Assembly: GCA_029251005.1 (NCBI GenBank)
Contig: JAQXEE010000141.1
Coordinates: 1-47,782, forward strand
From: Flavobacteriales bacterium
Lineage (GTDB): Bacteria > Bacteroidota > Bacteroidia > Flavobacteriales_C > GCA-002722245
Reading direction: 5' to 3'
Length of the DNA: 47,782 bases
In this document: positions 26,775-35,568 of the stretch, in pieces
Numbering within the stretch: position 1 is the stretch's first letter
Layout: every line of letters starts with the position of its first letter
Position numbers and translations under genes: made by a program
Notes under the pieces: generated by a model
The model's input: the letters and a program-made list of their open reading frames with translations, nothing else
Told to the model about the DNA's origin: nothing
Database searches by the model: none

Positions 26775-26806
26775 AAATCCCGCTTCTTGAGAGCGGGATT
26801 TTTTGT
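26775..26806 (+). terminator. Plus-strand terminator-like hairpin
   Basis: Stem AAATCCCGCT (26775-26784) / AGCGGGATTT (26792-26801) with 7-base loop, followed by T-rich TTTTGTTTT on the plus strand. On the minus strand, where the neighbouring secreted-protein gene is transcribed, the tail is weaker (TTTAAACTTT), but it could still serve that gene. Confidence 0.6.
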
Positions 26807-26856
26807 TTTAAAAATTCAAGGTTTTTGAAATGCTTATTTATACGATTACTTGTTCT

Positions 26857-29397
26857 TTAACGAGCCAAATGGATAAATCCATTTATAATTCTATCTCGTA
26901 AACCTTCTAATCTGTTTTCACTAAGGATACATGTGTAATAGTAAACCCCACTGCTACAGTTGAGTTTTGTTAATTGATGTTTACCATCCCAATTAATATC
27001 CAATTTATTTGTTTGAAACACCTGTCTTCCCCAACGATTGTAGATTGCTAAATTCATTTCTTTTACATACTTGTGAGGAAACGGAGTTAGTAAATCATTT
27101 ATTCCATCATCGTTCGGAGTGAAAATATTGGGTAAAGAATAATAAGGACAATTGTCAAAGCAAATTTCTTTATTGTCTTTTGATTGATTCCCTACTGAAT
27201 CTGTTGCTGTGAATTTATAGCATCCCGCCACCTCAAGTCTTCCATTATCAACAAAAGAGGTGTCTGTCCAAGGTGTTGTGATTTCAGTTAATATATTATA
27301 ATCATCTTCTGGAAATCTTTTAAAGTAAATTGTAATGCTTGATAAATCTGTGTTACAGTCTGATGTATCGCCATCCCAGTAAAAGCGATTTTCATCCGTA
27401 TCGCAATTTGACTGCGTGAATACGGTTGGAACACAGGGAGGAATAATATCTTCAGGTGTTTCACATACTTCTTGTGAATTATTTAAAAGTGTAGAATCGT
27501 AGTTTTCAAAGCCACCTATCGTCATCACTTTATAGCAGTATTCAGTTCCGTTCGTAAGGTTCTTATCAGAGTACGAGTTGTTAAAAACAGTGTCGATAAC
27601 CTCCCAAACACCCAATTGCGCCCTTAAAATTAGAACAGTGTCGTTTTGCCAAGGTGTTAAGTAGTTCCATGAAAGTTTCACCGTCTGATTTGCTGGCGCT
27701 GCTGTAAGAAATACCGAAGAGGCTGCTTCAGAGGATGAAAGTTCATTTTCTTGTCCGGTTACTTCTTCCAAAAGAGTTATGAGGTAATTATGTTGAAGAG
27801 TAGTATTGATATTTATATGAGAAAATGTTGTATCCGATAAATCATTACCTGTATAAATTAAAGAAGGGACGCCATTGATGACTTCATAGAGTTTGTAAAA
27901 CAAGTTTTCTGAAGCATTCAGACTGTCAATATTTATAGGATTTTTCCATCGAATAAAAACCTCTCCGGTATTTTCGGTTGTTGTAATAACATCAACATTT
28001 AACGGAATTGGACTTGTTTCGATAGTTTGGCTGCAGGCTTCGTTACTAACAATACTTTCTGCTCCATCAGGGAAAAAGGCCACAATTCTGTAGCAGTAAA
28101 GATTACCTTCAATTAAGTTTTGATCAAAAAAGTTAGTTGAGTTTCTACCCGAGATAGTTGTTATTAATTGGTAATCAGTTCCACTTGGCATTCCTGTAAC
28201 ACAAGAGTCTGGTATTAAATTAGTCGAGTTTATTTTTCGGTAAACTTTATATCCACTAACCTCGGTGCAAATGTTTCTTTTCCAATTTACATCTATACCA
28301 TTAACAGTTGCTTTTGTTGAAACTTCTTCTGTTTTTGGACCTAAAATCTTGATGTTTAAAGTTTGGATATCTAGTAATTGAACAACTTCATCATTATCTT
28401 GAGCTTTGAAATACACCGGGTAAGGGTTTTGTCTTACATGAGGACAACCTGTTATCCATTCAAATTCTCCAGATACCGAATCGATACCAATATTATTGTT
28501 GTCAAAAGTTGCTAAATCACCTTCAACTTCACTTAACGGACCCCCGGTTGCTGTTAAATTAATAACATCTAAAGAATCAGGGTCTTTGGCTTTTACAGTC
28601 AGCTTAATAGTCGTTCCTGCAACCACACAAAGATCTTTAATGGGATTCAAAATAGGTGGTTGATTGTTACAAGTTTTTACGCTGATTTGCATATCTCGAA
28701 CCATCGAACCAATTAAAAAACCACCTCTGTATTCATTAACAAGAATAGCGAAATTAAACTCCCCTTCAAACGTTGGTTTATCCCATGTAACTGTCCCTGT
28801 TGTACTATTAATTGTTAAGCCAGCAGGGAATTCATATCCAGGTACAATTAGTCCACTTTCACCTCTTGGGTTAACTAATTCGTAAGCTAAACTATCTCCG
28901 TCCTCATCAAATGCTGATGGGTTATGTTGATATATAGCATCAACGCAAGCCTCATCAATAGGAGGATTTAAAAGAACAGGAGAGCCATTGGTTCCTAAAA
29001 AAGGGTTAATTATAATTTGCGACTCGATGTAAAAAGGGACACTAACCGAGTTGGGGATATTAATTATCCCATTGTTTCTGTTGGGATCTTCTAAACTAAC
29101 AGCATAAGTTCCAGGTCCAGGATAAGTATGAATACTTGTATATTGATTTTTATTAATATCGGTAGAGATAAATTGAGGAAATCCAGGAGATCTTAACAAA
29201 GAATCTACAGCCCCGTCTCCCCAAGAAATTGTTAAAAAAGGACGATCGGCCTCTGTCTCAATTCGTGTATAGGTTGTTAAGGTAATTTCAAACTTATTAA
29301 TTCCAATTTGTTTATACGATATTTCCCCAGCTCGATTGTGCGTGGCCGAAACCTTTAAAACAGTAAACATCAATAATATGGAAATAAAAATCCTCAT
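26857..29397 (-). CDS. T9SS-type secreted multidomain protein with gliding-motility C-terminal domain
   Basis: This 846-aa exported protein has a signal peptide (1-18, ending VSA). The mature start, THNRAGEISYKQIGINKFE, is typical of a Bacteroidota family of large secreted proteins. Beta-sandwich regions follow: a PKD-like or cadherin-like part (about 20-350), then three fibronectin-III-like repeats (about 365-690). The last 95 residues (from LPNIFTPNDDGINDLLT) are the CHU_C or gliding-motility-associated C-terminal domain, with NRWGRQVFQT and WDGKH, which targets the protein to the type IX system. It would be secreted through the SprA translocon encoded 8 kb away. Adhesion or matrix function is inferred. 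It is monocistronic. Confidence 0.85.
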   Translation of the reverse strand: MRIFISILLMFTVLKVSATHNRAGEISYKQIGINKFEITLTTYTRIETEADRPFLTISWGDGAVDSLLRSPGFPQFISTDINKNQYTSIHTYPGPGTYAVSLEDPNRNNGIINIPNSVSVPFYIESQIIINPFLGTNGSPVLLNPPIDEACVDAIYQHNPSAFDEDGDSLAYELVNPRGESGLIVPGYEFPAGLTINSTTGTVTWDKPTFEGEFNFAILVNEYRGGFLIGSMVRDMQISVKTCNNQPPILNPIKDLCVVAGTTIKLTVKAKDPDSLDVINLTATGGPLSEVEGDLATFDNNNIGIDSVSGEFEWITGCPHVRQNPYPVYFKAQDNDEVVQLLDIQTLNIKILGPKTEEVSTKATVNGIDVNWKRNICTEVSGYKVYRKINSTNLIPDSCVTGMPSGTDYQLITTISGRNSTNFFDQNLIEGNLYCYRIVAFFPDGAESIVSNEACSQTIETSPIPLNVDVITTTENTGEVFIRWKNPINIDSLNASENLFYKLYEVINGVPSLIYTGNDLSDTTFSHININTTLQHNYLITLLEEVTGQENELSSSEAASSVFLTAAPANQTVKLSWNYLTPWQNDTVLILRAQLGVWEVIDTVFNNSYSDKNLTNGTEYCYKVMTIGGFENYDSTLLNNSQEVCETPEDIIPPCVPTVFTQSNCDTDENRFYWDGDTSDCNTDLSSITIYFKRFPEDDYNILTEITTPWTDTSFVDNGRLEVAGCYKFTATDSVGNQSKDNKEICFDNCPYYSLPNIFTPNDDGINDLLTPFPHKYVKEMNLAIYNRWGRQVFQTNKLDINWDGKHQLTKLNCSSGVYYYTCILSENRLEGLRDRIINGFIHLAR

Positions 29398-29495
29398 GAA
29401 TTTACAGTGGACAAAGGTCGTTTTAAAAATTTAGTTTCTAAGTTATGTAATTCAAATGAAGCTTTTTGGGAATAGTTTGGTAATTTCATTAAAAA

Positions 29496-30887
29496 ATGCA
29501 GAATATGAAGATTATTGTTTCAAAAAAGGAGAATAAAAGTGCCGGTAAAATCTTTTTGTATAGTGACATTAAAAGTTTAAGATCAAAATGCACTAAAGAA
29601 GAATACCAGTTTTTGAAAAATGAATCTTCATCTAATGATGTAGTTGAGTTTGGAAATTATGACACTCGAAAAGTAATTATTTCCTCTAAGAAGAAGGCAA
29701 TTGAATTTTTTAGAAAAACGGCGGCGAATTTAAATTTACAAGGTGATTTCGATTTACTTTATTTAGATGTATCTAAAACAAAAGCTATTGCATTTTTAGA
29801 AGGAGCATTATTAAACGACTATTCGTTTTTAAAATATAAGACTGATTGTAATTTAGATTTTGTTTCGATAAATGTTATTTCAACTGAAATTAAATCAACA
29901 GATTTAGCACAACTAGAAAACGTTATCGAAAGCGTTAATTCTGCTCGTGACTGGGTGAATGAGCCCGTTAATCAACTAACTACAGATAATTACCTTTCTC
30001 AAATAAAACAATTATCAAAAACTGGAGTTGAGGTAGACATATTTAGGAAGTCTAAATTAGAATCCCTAAATATGGGTGGTATACTAGGTGTGAATAAAGG
30101 TTCCAATGAAGAACCTGCTTTAGCAAAGTTAGAGTGGAAACCAAAAGGATATCACAACGATAAACCAATAGTTTTAATTGGAAAAGGGATCTTATTTGAT
30201 ACAGGAGGAATTAATATTAAAACAGGAAACTTCATGACAGATATGAAGGCTGATATGGGTGGGTCAGCTACTGTAGTAGCAACAATAAAAGCAATCGCAA
30301 GAAATAAATTACCACTTCATGTAATTGTTTTAACACCAATTACAGAAAATAGAATAAATGGAAATGAATTAGTTCCTGGTGATGTTATCACAATGCACAA
30401 CGGAAAAACGGTTGAAGTTTTAAATACAGACGCTGAAGGGCGACTTGTTTTGGCTGATGCGTTAAGTTTTGCTAAAAAATTCAATCCTGAATTAGTAATC
30501 GATGTAGCGACTTTAACAGGGTCTGCATTTAGATTGACAGGTCATAATGGTGCTGTTGTTATGGGTACAAGTGATAAAAATATTCATCAGCTAAAAAAAT
30601 CAAGTGCAACTACATTCGAAAGAATAATTGAGCTGCCAATGTGGGAAGAGTTTGAGGACACATTAAAAAGTAATGTTGCCGATTTAAATAACTTAGGATC
30701 AGGGGAAGGACAAGCGGTTTGTGCAGGGTTTTTCTTGAAAAATTTTGTTGATTACCCATGGATTCATTTGGATATTGCAGGTCCTGCTTTCATTCCTTCT
30801 GATAAGGATTATCATAAAAAAGGAGGGACCGGATTTGGCGTGAGGTTGCTGTATCAATTTTTAAAGGATAAATTTGACTTGAATTAA
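29496..30887 (+). CDS. Leucyl aminopeptidase family (M17) metalloprotease
   Basis: This 463-aa cytoplasmic exopeptidase has two metal ions. The catalytic domain shows all landmarks: Lys230 and Asp235 in IGKGILFDTGGIN, Lys242, Asp253 in DMKADMGGSA, and the signature NTDAEGRLVLADAL with Asp312, Glu314 and Arg316. The N-terminal 150 residues are the smaller, variable domain. The length is slightly short for PepA-type enzymes but complete. It removes N-terminal residues during peptide turnover. Eight bases separate it from pdxA, so they are probably cotranscribed. It begins at ATG 29496; an in-frame ATG at codon 4 is the alternative. Confidence 0.9.
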   Translation: MQNMKIIVSKKENKSAGKIFLYSDIKSLRSKCTKEEYQFLKNESSSNDVVEFGNYDTRKVIISSKKKAIEFFRKTAANLNLQGDFDLLYLDVSKTKAIAFLEGALLNDYSFLKYKTDCNLDFVSINVISTEIKSTDLAQLENVIESVNSARDWVNEPVNQLTTDNYLSQIKQLSKTGVEVDIFRKSKLESLNMGGILGVNKGSNEEPALAKLEWKPKGYHNDKPIVLIGKGILFDTGGINIKTGNFMTDMKADMGGSATVVATIKAIARNKLPLHVIVLTPITENRINGNELVPGDVITMHNGKTVEVLNTDAEGRLVLADALSFAKKFNPELVIDVATLTGSAFRLTGHNGAVVMGTSDKNIHQLKKSSATTFERIIELPMWEEFEDTLKSNVADLNNLGSGEGQAVCAGFFLKNFVDYPWIHLDIAGPAFIPSDKDYHKKGGTGFGVRLLYQFLKDKFDLN

Positions 30888-30895
30888 GACTAGAC

Positions 30896-32155
30896 ATGAG
30901 CGATAAATTAGATAAGATAAAAATAGGAATCACTCAAGGTGATGTTAACGGAGTTGGTTACGAAGTGATTTTAAAGGCATTTTCAGACAGTGTTATGCTT
31001 GATATTTGTACGCCAATAATATATGGGTCAAAGAAGTATAGCAACGAACACAAGAAGAATCTTAAAATGGATGAATTTTCATTTTTTGTAGTCAATAAAG
31101 CTGAAGATTCTAGAAATAATAAAGTGAATCTAATTGAATGTTGTGACGATAAAATAGATTTAAACATTGGTGAAGCTACGATTGCTTCTGGTAAAGCTGC
31201 TTTCCAGTCCTTGGACACTGCTGTTAAAGATTTAATGGACGGTAAAATAGATGCTCTTGTTACTGCGCCAATTAATAAAAAAAATATTCAAAGCGATAAC
31301 TTTGACTTCCCTGGTCATACAGAGTTTTTAGGACAAAAAGATGGCGATACAAAAGGGTTAATGTTTATGATTTCCGAAAAGTTAAAAGTAGGAGTCGTAA
31401 CAGGGCATATTCCCTTAAAAGAGGTAGCATCAGCAATTTCTGAAGAAAGTATACTGAAGAAATTAAAAGTAATGAGCAATTCATTGAAAATAGATTTTAG
31501 TATTTCTAAACCAAAAATTGCTGTGCTTGGATTAAACCCTCATGCCGGTGATAACGGTTTACTTGGTGTTGAAGAGCAAGAAGTTATTAATGAAGCCGTT
31601 AAGAAGGCTGGGGATAATGGCGTTTTTGCTCACGGACCATTTCCTGCTGATGGATTTTTCGGATCAGCTCAATATTTAAAATACGATGGTGTTTTAGCAA
31701 TGTATCATGATCAAGGTTTGATTCCTTTTAAATCGTTAAGTTTTGGAGAAGGAGTGAATTTTACAGCTGGACTTTCATTTGTAAGAACATCTCCTGATCA
31801 TGGGACTGGTTATGATATTGCTGGTGAAGACAAAGCAGATCCAGCATCGATGAGACAAGCAGTTTACGCAGCAATTGATATTTGTAAAAATCGGCGAATG
31901 AATAAAGGCTTATTAGCAAATGCTTTAAAACCGGGGAAAGTAAAGGAGCCCTTTAAAAAAGGTAGATCTTCAAATGATACAAGAAAACCAAGAAGAGAGC
32001 CAAGAAAGGATAATTTAAGACCGAAACCTAGACCGAAACCAGCAGTTGAACAAGAAGCTAAAGTTGATCTTGAAGTCAAACCTACTGAAATAGCGAAGGA
32101 AATACCAAAAGATGGACCGAAAGATATTACGACCGAAACACCGAATGAAGAATAA
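30896..32155 (+). CDS. pdxA: 4-hydroxythreonine-4-phosphate dehydrogenase with charged C-terminal tail
   Basis: This enzyme of pyridoxal-phosphate synthesis has 419 aa. The core (1 to about 343) has KIGITQGDVNGVGYEVILK, TAPINKKNI, FPGHTEFLGQ and the three metal-binding histidines H171, H216 and H271, whose spacing (45 and 55) equals that of E. coli PdxA. From about residue 345 a 75-residue extension follows, absent from the usual 330-360 aa enzyme. Its first half is rich in Lys, Arg and Pro (KPRREPRKDNLRPKPRPKP) and its second half is more acidic. The tail looks disordered. It lies between the peptidase gene and the yceD operon, with a dyad in the 66-base gap after it. Confidence 0.93.
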   Translation: MSDKLDKIKIGITQGDVNGVGYEVILKAFSDSVMLDICTPIIYGSKKYSNEHKKNLKMDEFSFFVVNKAEDSRNNKVNLIECCDDKIDLNIGEATIASGKAAFQSLDTAVKDLMDGKIDALVTAPINKKNIQSDNFDFPGHTEFLGQKDGDTKGLMFMISEKLKVGVVTGHIPLKEVASAISEESILKKLKVMSNSLKIDFSISKPKIAVLGLNPHAGDNGLLGVEEQEVINEAVKKAGDNGVFAHGPFPADGFFGSAQYLKYDGVLAMYHDQGLIPFKSLSFGEGVNFTAGLSFVRTSPDHGTGYDIAGEDKADPASMRQAVYAAIDICKNRRMNKGLLANALKPGKVKEPFKKGRSSNDTRKPRREPRKDNLRPKPRPKPAVEQEAKVDLEVKPTEIAKEIPKDGPKDITTETPNEE

Positions 32156-32158
32156 AAT

Positions 32159-32199
32159 CATAAAGTTCTGCTTTGATAAAACTTTATGTTGTAACTTTG
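32159..32199 (+). promoter_or_regulatory. Dyad overlapping the promoter of the yceD-accC operon
   Basis: A perfect 9-bp inverted repeat CATAAAGTT (32159-32167) / AACTTTATG (32180-32188) encloses a TTTG (32172-32175) that could be the -33 element. TAACTTTG at 32192-32199 fits the -7 box, with a 16-base spacer. The hairpin could instead be a weak terminator for pdxA. Confidence 0.45.
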
Positions 32200-32221
32200 T
32201 AGGCTCTTAATTTTTGGAGAA

Positions 32222-32737
32222 ATGGAATTTGATAAATTTGTAATCGGTTTCGAGGCGCTTGAGTTAGGGGAGTACAACTATAATTTTTTAGTTGACAATG
32301 CGTTCTTTAACGAATTAGAGTACGCTGAAATTCAAGGAGGGGAAGTGATTGTTGGTGCGGTTTTGAAGAAGTCAGAACGTTTAAGCCAAATGGAACTAAA
32401 CTTTGAAGGAAAGGTTGCAGTGCCTTGCGATCGTTGTGGTGAGGACGTTACACTGCCAGTGAGCTTTTCGGAGTCACTGATTGTGAAGGTTGGAACTGAA
32501 GACAATGAGGACGATGGTTTGTTAATTCTTGGAGAGAATGATATTGAATTTGATATTAGACATTATTTATATGAAAGTATAAGCTTGAGTTTACCAATTA
32601 GAAGAATACATTCTGAGGATGAAGATGATGAAGGTTGTGATGAAGCAATTTTATCAATGCTAAATCAGGATAACAAAAATGATAACGACAAAGATGACAT
32701 CGACCCAAGGTGGGCGGCGTTAAAAAATTTAAAATAA
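32222..32737 (+). CDS. yceD: YceD family protein (DUF177)
   Basis: This is a 171-aa cytoplasmic protein. Cys69 and Cys72 in VPCDRCGEDVTLPV and the C-terminal DPRWAALKNL are typical of the YceD family. YceD is nearly always encoded next to rpmF and is linked to 23S rRNA or 50S subunit maturation; the exact role is unclear. The middle region (EDEDDEGCDEAILSM and DNKNDNDKDDID) is acidic, as in other Bacteroidota members. It is the first gene of the run yceD-rpmF-plsX-fabH-accB-accC, with 24 bases before rpmF. An ATG start and a -7 box 22 bases upstream support the gene start. Confidence 0.88.
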   Translation: MEFDKFVIGFEALELGEYNYNFLVDNAFFNELEYAEIQGGEVIVGAVLKKSERLSQMELNFEGKVAVPCDRCGEDVTLPVSFSESLIVKVGTEDNEDDGLLILGENDIEFDIRHYLYESISLSLPIRRIHSEDEDDEGCDEAILSMLNQDNKNDNDKDDIDPRWAALKNLK

Positions 32738-32761
32738 GAATTTAATTAAAGTATACACAAA

Positions 32762-32950
32762 ATGGCGCATCCTAAACGAAAGATTAGTAAAACAAGAAGA
32801 GATAAAAGAAGAACACATTACAAGGCTTCTGCTCCACAAGTGGCTATATGTCCAACTACTGGAGAAACTCATTTGTATCATAGGGCTCACTGGCACGAAG
32901 GAAAACTTTATTACAAGGGGCAAGTTGTAATGGAAAAAGAAGCATCCTGA
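32762..32950 (+). CDS. rpmF: 50S ribosomal protein L32
   Basis: This 62-aa ribosomal protein starts [20 protein letters not shown] and continues [20 protein letters not shown]. The motif has a single cysteine instead of the four zinc-binding cysteines found in some bacteria, so it is the non-zinc type usual in Bacteroidota. It assembles into the large ribosomal subunit. It is encoded between yceD and plsX, the classic position, with 34 bases to the next gene. The short basic composition and complete frame leave no doubt about identity. Confidence 0.97.
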   Translation: MAHPKRKISKTRRDKRRTHYKASAPQVAICPTTGETHLYHRAHWHEGKLYYKGQVVMEKEAS

Positions 32951-32984
32951 TAATTTATAGTTCTGTAAAACTATAAACTAGTAG

Positions 32985-33920
32985 ATGAGAATTGGTATAG
33001 ATATTATGGGTGGCGATTTCGGCCCAAAAACGACTACCGAAGGTGCAATTTTAGCACAAAAGGAGTTAAATAACGTAGAATTAGTTCTTATAGGGGACGA
33101 AACCAAAATCCTTCCTGTACTGGAAGATAAAGGTGCCAATAAGAATTCTTTTTCTATTGTTCATACTACTGAGTTTATCGGTATGGGTGAACATCCTATT
33201 AAAGCATTTAAAAAGAAGCCTAAATCATCTATTGGTTTGGGCTTTCAGCTTTTATCTAATGGAGAAATCCAAGGTTTTGCTGGGGCTGGTAACACGGGAG
33301 CCATGATGATTGGTTCAATGTATACTGTTCAAACAATCCCAGGGATTATTCGGCCTTCTATCGCTTCGGTTTTACCGAAGGAAAACGGAGGTGTAAATCT
33401 TATTTTAGATGTTGGTGTAAATGCTGATTGTAAACCTGACGTTTTATATCAATTTGGTATTGTTGGATCATTGTACGCTAAATACGTTCTTGGAATTGAA
33501 ACGCCACGAGTTAGCTTGTTAAATATTGGAGAGGAACCTGAAAAGGGAAATTTACTTTCACAAGCAACTTATAACTTAATGAAAGATTCGAAAGATTTTA
33601 ATTTTGTTGGTAATATCGAAGGTAGAGATGTTTTTAATGATGGATGTGATGTTATTGTGTGCGATGGTTTTACAGGTAATGTAGTTATTAAAGAGGCCGA
33701 AGCTTTTTATCATTTGATGAAAAGAAGAGGTGTGTTAGATGATTATTTTAGTAGGTTTAACTATGAGATATATGGTGGAAGTCCTATATTGGGGATTAAT
33801 TCAAATGTTGTAGTTGGTCACGGCATATCAAATGACGTCGCGATTAAAAATATGATTAAATTAACGGCAGAAATTGCGAAAGCAAATCTGTCTAACAAGA
33901 TAAAAGAAGCATTTAAGTAA
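32985..33920 (+). CDS. plsX: Phosphate acyltransferase PlsX
   Basis: This 311-aa enzyme makes acyl-phosphate from acyl-ACP for membrane phospholipid synthesis. It has the N-terminal [20 protein letters not shown], the conserved [40 protein letters not shown] and [16 protein letters not shown]. All are normal for the family, with no missing regions. It lies two bases before fabH, so translation is coupled. PlsX with PlsY supplies lysophosphatidate; plsY is not in the window. Confidence 0.95.
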   Translation: MRIGIDIMGGDFGPKTTTEGAILAQKELNNVELVLIGDETKILPVLEDKGANKNSFSIVHTTEFIGMGEHPIKAFKKKPKSSIGLGFQLLSNGEIQGFAGAGNTGAMMIGSMYTVQTIPGIIRPSIASVLPKENGGVNLILDVGVNADCKPDVLYQFGIVGSLYAKYVLGIETPRVSLLNIGEEPEKGNLLSQATYNLMKDSKDFNFVGNIEGRDVFNDGCDVIVCDGFTGNVVIKEAEAFYHLMKRRGVLDDYFSRFNYEIYGGSPILGINSNVVVGHGISNDVAIKNMIKLTAEIAKANLSNKIKEAFK

Positions 33921-33921
33921 T

Positions 33922-34917
33922 ATGAGTACTATAAACGCTGCAATAACTTGTGTTGGAGGTTACTTACCAGAGTATGTAATGACCAATTCAGAGTTAGAAA
34001 AAATTGTTGATACTACCGATGAGTGGATCACATCCCGAACTGGTATAAAGGAACGAAGAGTCCTTAAAGGTGAAGGAAAAGCAACCTCCGATATGGGGGC
34101 TGAAGTAGTTAAACAAATCTGTGAAAAAAGAGGAATTTCTCCTGAGGAGATAGACTTGGTTCTAGTAGCAACTGTTACACCTGATATGCCTTTCCCATCT
34201 ACAGCAAATATTATTTGTGATAAAGTAGGTGCAACAAACGCATGGGGATATGATTTAAGCGCTGCTTGTTCAGGGTTTTTATATGCATTGGTTACAGGAC
34301 AAAGATTTATCGAAAGTGGAGCTTATAAAAAAGTAGTAATCGTTGGTGCCGATAAAATGTCGAGCATAATTGATTATGAAGATAGAACAACGTGCATTAT
34401 CTTTGGAGACGGTGCAGGCGGTGTTTTATTAGAGCCTACTAAAGAAGAAGTTGGGATTGTTGATTCTGTTTTAAAGAGTGATGGTTCTGGGAGAGAATTC
34501 CTAAATATCAAAGCTGGTGGTTCACACAAACCTGCTAGTTTAGAAACGCTTAAGAATAAAGAACATTTTGTTTACCAAGAAGGTAAGTCGGTATTTAAAT
34601 TTGCGGTTACAAATATGGCTGATGTTTCAGCTGAAATTTTAAAGCGTAATAATCTAACTGGTGAAGATGTTGATTGGTTGGTTCCGCATCAAGCGAACTT
34701 AAGAATCATTGAGGCAACAAGAGCAAGAGTTGGTATTCCTAAAGAAAAAGTAATGATTAATATCCAAAAGTATGGAAACACTACTGCTGGAACATTACCA
34801 CTTTGTTTATGGGATTGGGAAAGAGAATTAAAAAAAGGAGATAATTTAATATTAGCTGCCTTTGGTGGTGGATTCACATGGGGATCTATTTATTTAAAAT
34901 GGGCGTATAACTCATAA
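33922..34917 (+). CDS. fabH: Beta-ketoacyl-ACP synthase III
   Basis: This 331-aa enzyme condenses acetyl-CoA with malonyl-ACP to start fatty-acid synthesis. The catalytic triad is present: Cys116 in [12 protein letters not shown], His256 in [10 protein letters not shown] and Asn286 in [12 protein letters not shown]. The substrate-entry segment [15 protein letters not shown] is conserved. The length is typical. Branched-chain versus straight-chain primer preference cannot be judged from sequence. It sits two bases after plsX and 29 bases before accB, linking initiation with malonyl-CoA supply. Confidence 0.97.
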   Translation: MSTINAAITCVGGYLPEYVMTNSELEKIVDTTDEWITSRTGIKERRVLKGEGKATSDMGAEVVKQICEKRGISPEEIDLVLVATVTPDMPFPSTANIICDKVGATNAWGYDLSAACSGFLYALVTGQRFIESGAYKKVVIVGADKMSSIIDYEDRTTCIIFGDGAGGVLLEPTKEEVGIVDSVLKSDGSGREFLNIKAGGSHKPASLETLKNKEHFVYQEGKSVFKFAVTNMADVSAEILKRNNLTGEDVDWLVPHQANLRIIEATRARVGIPKEKVMINIQKYGNTTAGTLPLCLWDWERELKKGDNLILAAFGGGFTWGSIYLKWAYNS

Positions 34918-34946
34918 AAATTTTAAGAACGAAAAATCTTTTTGTT

Positions 34947-35483
34947 ATGAAAGTAAATGAAATTCAAGACTTAATTAAGTTCGTTTCAAAGTCTGGTGTT
35001 AGCGAGGTTAACTTAGAAACTAAAGAAGTTAAGTTAACCATTAAAAATGATGGTGTTAAAAAAGGAAAAGGTGGTGAAGCACAAATTCTTCAAGTTCCTG
35101 TGCAACAAATGATGCCACAGCAAATGCAAGCAGCTCCAATTGCTGCAGCTCCAATTGCTGCAACTCCAGTTGCCGCTGCTCCGGTTACTGAAGCGCCTGC
35201 TCCGGTTATTGAAGCACCTACAGTTGCTGATGATACTTCAAAATACATTGAAGTTAAATCTCCAATGATTGGTACTTTTTACCGTAGACCTTCTCCAGAC
35301 AAGAAAAACTTTGTTGAAGTTGGTTCTGAGATTAAAACAGGAGATGTTATTTGTATCATTGAGGCAATGAAGTTATTTAACGAAATCGAAGCGGAAGTTA
35401 CAGGTAAAGTTGTTAAGATTTTTGTTGACGATTCAACTCCAGTTGAATATGATCAACTCTTATTCTTAGTCGACCCTAGCTAA
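34947..35483 (+). CDS. accB: Biotin carboxyl carrier protein of acetyl-CoA carboxylase
   Basis: This 178-aa carrier has an N-terminal domain (1-45), a low-complexity Ala/Pro linker (about 60-92) and a C-terminal biotinyl domain (about 98-178). The biotin is attached to Lys142 in IIEAMKLFNEIEAEV; the usual EAMKMMNE or EAMKLMNE has a Phe here. The linker is encoded by tandem 15-bp repeats. It is the carrier for AccC, encoded directly after, and for the AccA/AccD transferase, not seen in the window. The ATG start is clear. Confidence 0.95.
   Translation: MKVNEIQDLIKFVSKSGVSEVNLETKEVKLTIKNDGVKKGKGGEAQILQVPVQQMMPQQMQAAPIAAAPIAATPVAAAPVTEAPAPVIEAPTVADDTSKYIEVKSPMIGTFYRRPSPDKKNFVEVGSEIKTGDVICIIEAMKLFNEIEAEVTGKVVKIFVDDSTPVEYDQLLFLVDPS
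35130..35189 (+). repeat. Tandem 15-bp repeats in the accB linker
   Basis: Two exact copies of GCAGCTCCAATTGCT (35130-35144, 35145-35159) and two degenerate copies follow, encoding A-A-P-I-A or close variants. The unit length keeps the frame, so copy number can change linker length without a frameshift. Confidence 0.85.
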
Positions 35484-35568
35484 TCAAAAGAACTGATTAA
35501 ATTATTTGTTTCAAAAATCATTTGTCAACTCTAAACGGAGTCTAAGGATTCAGTTTAAAAATCTGATT

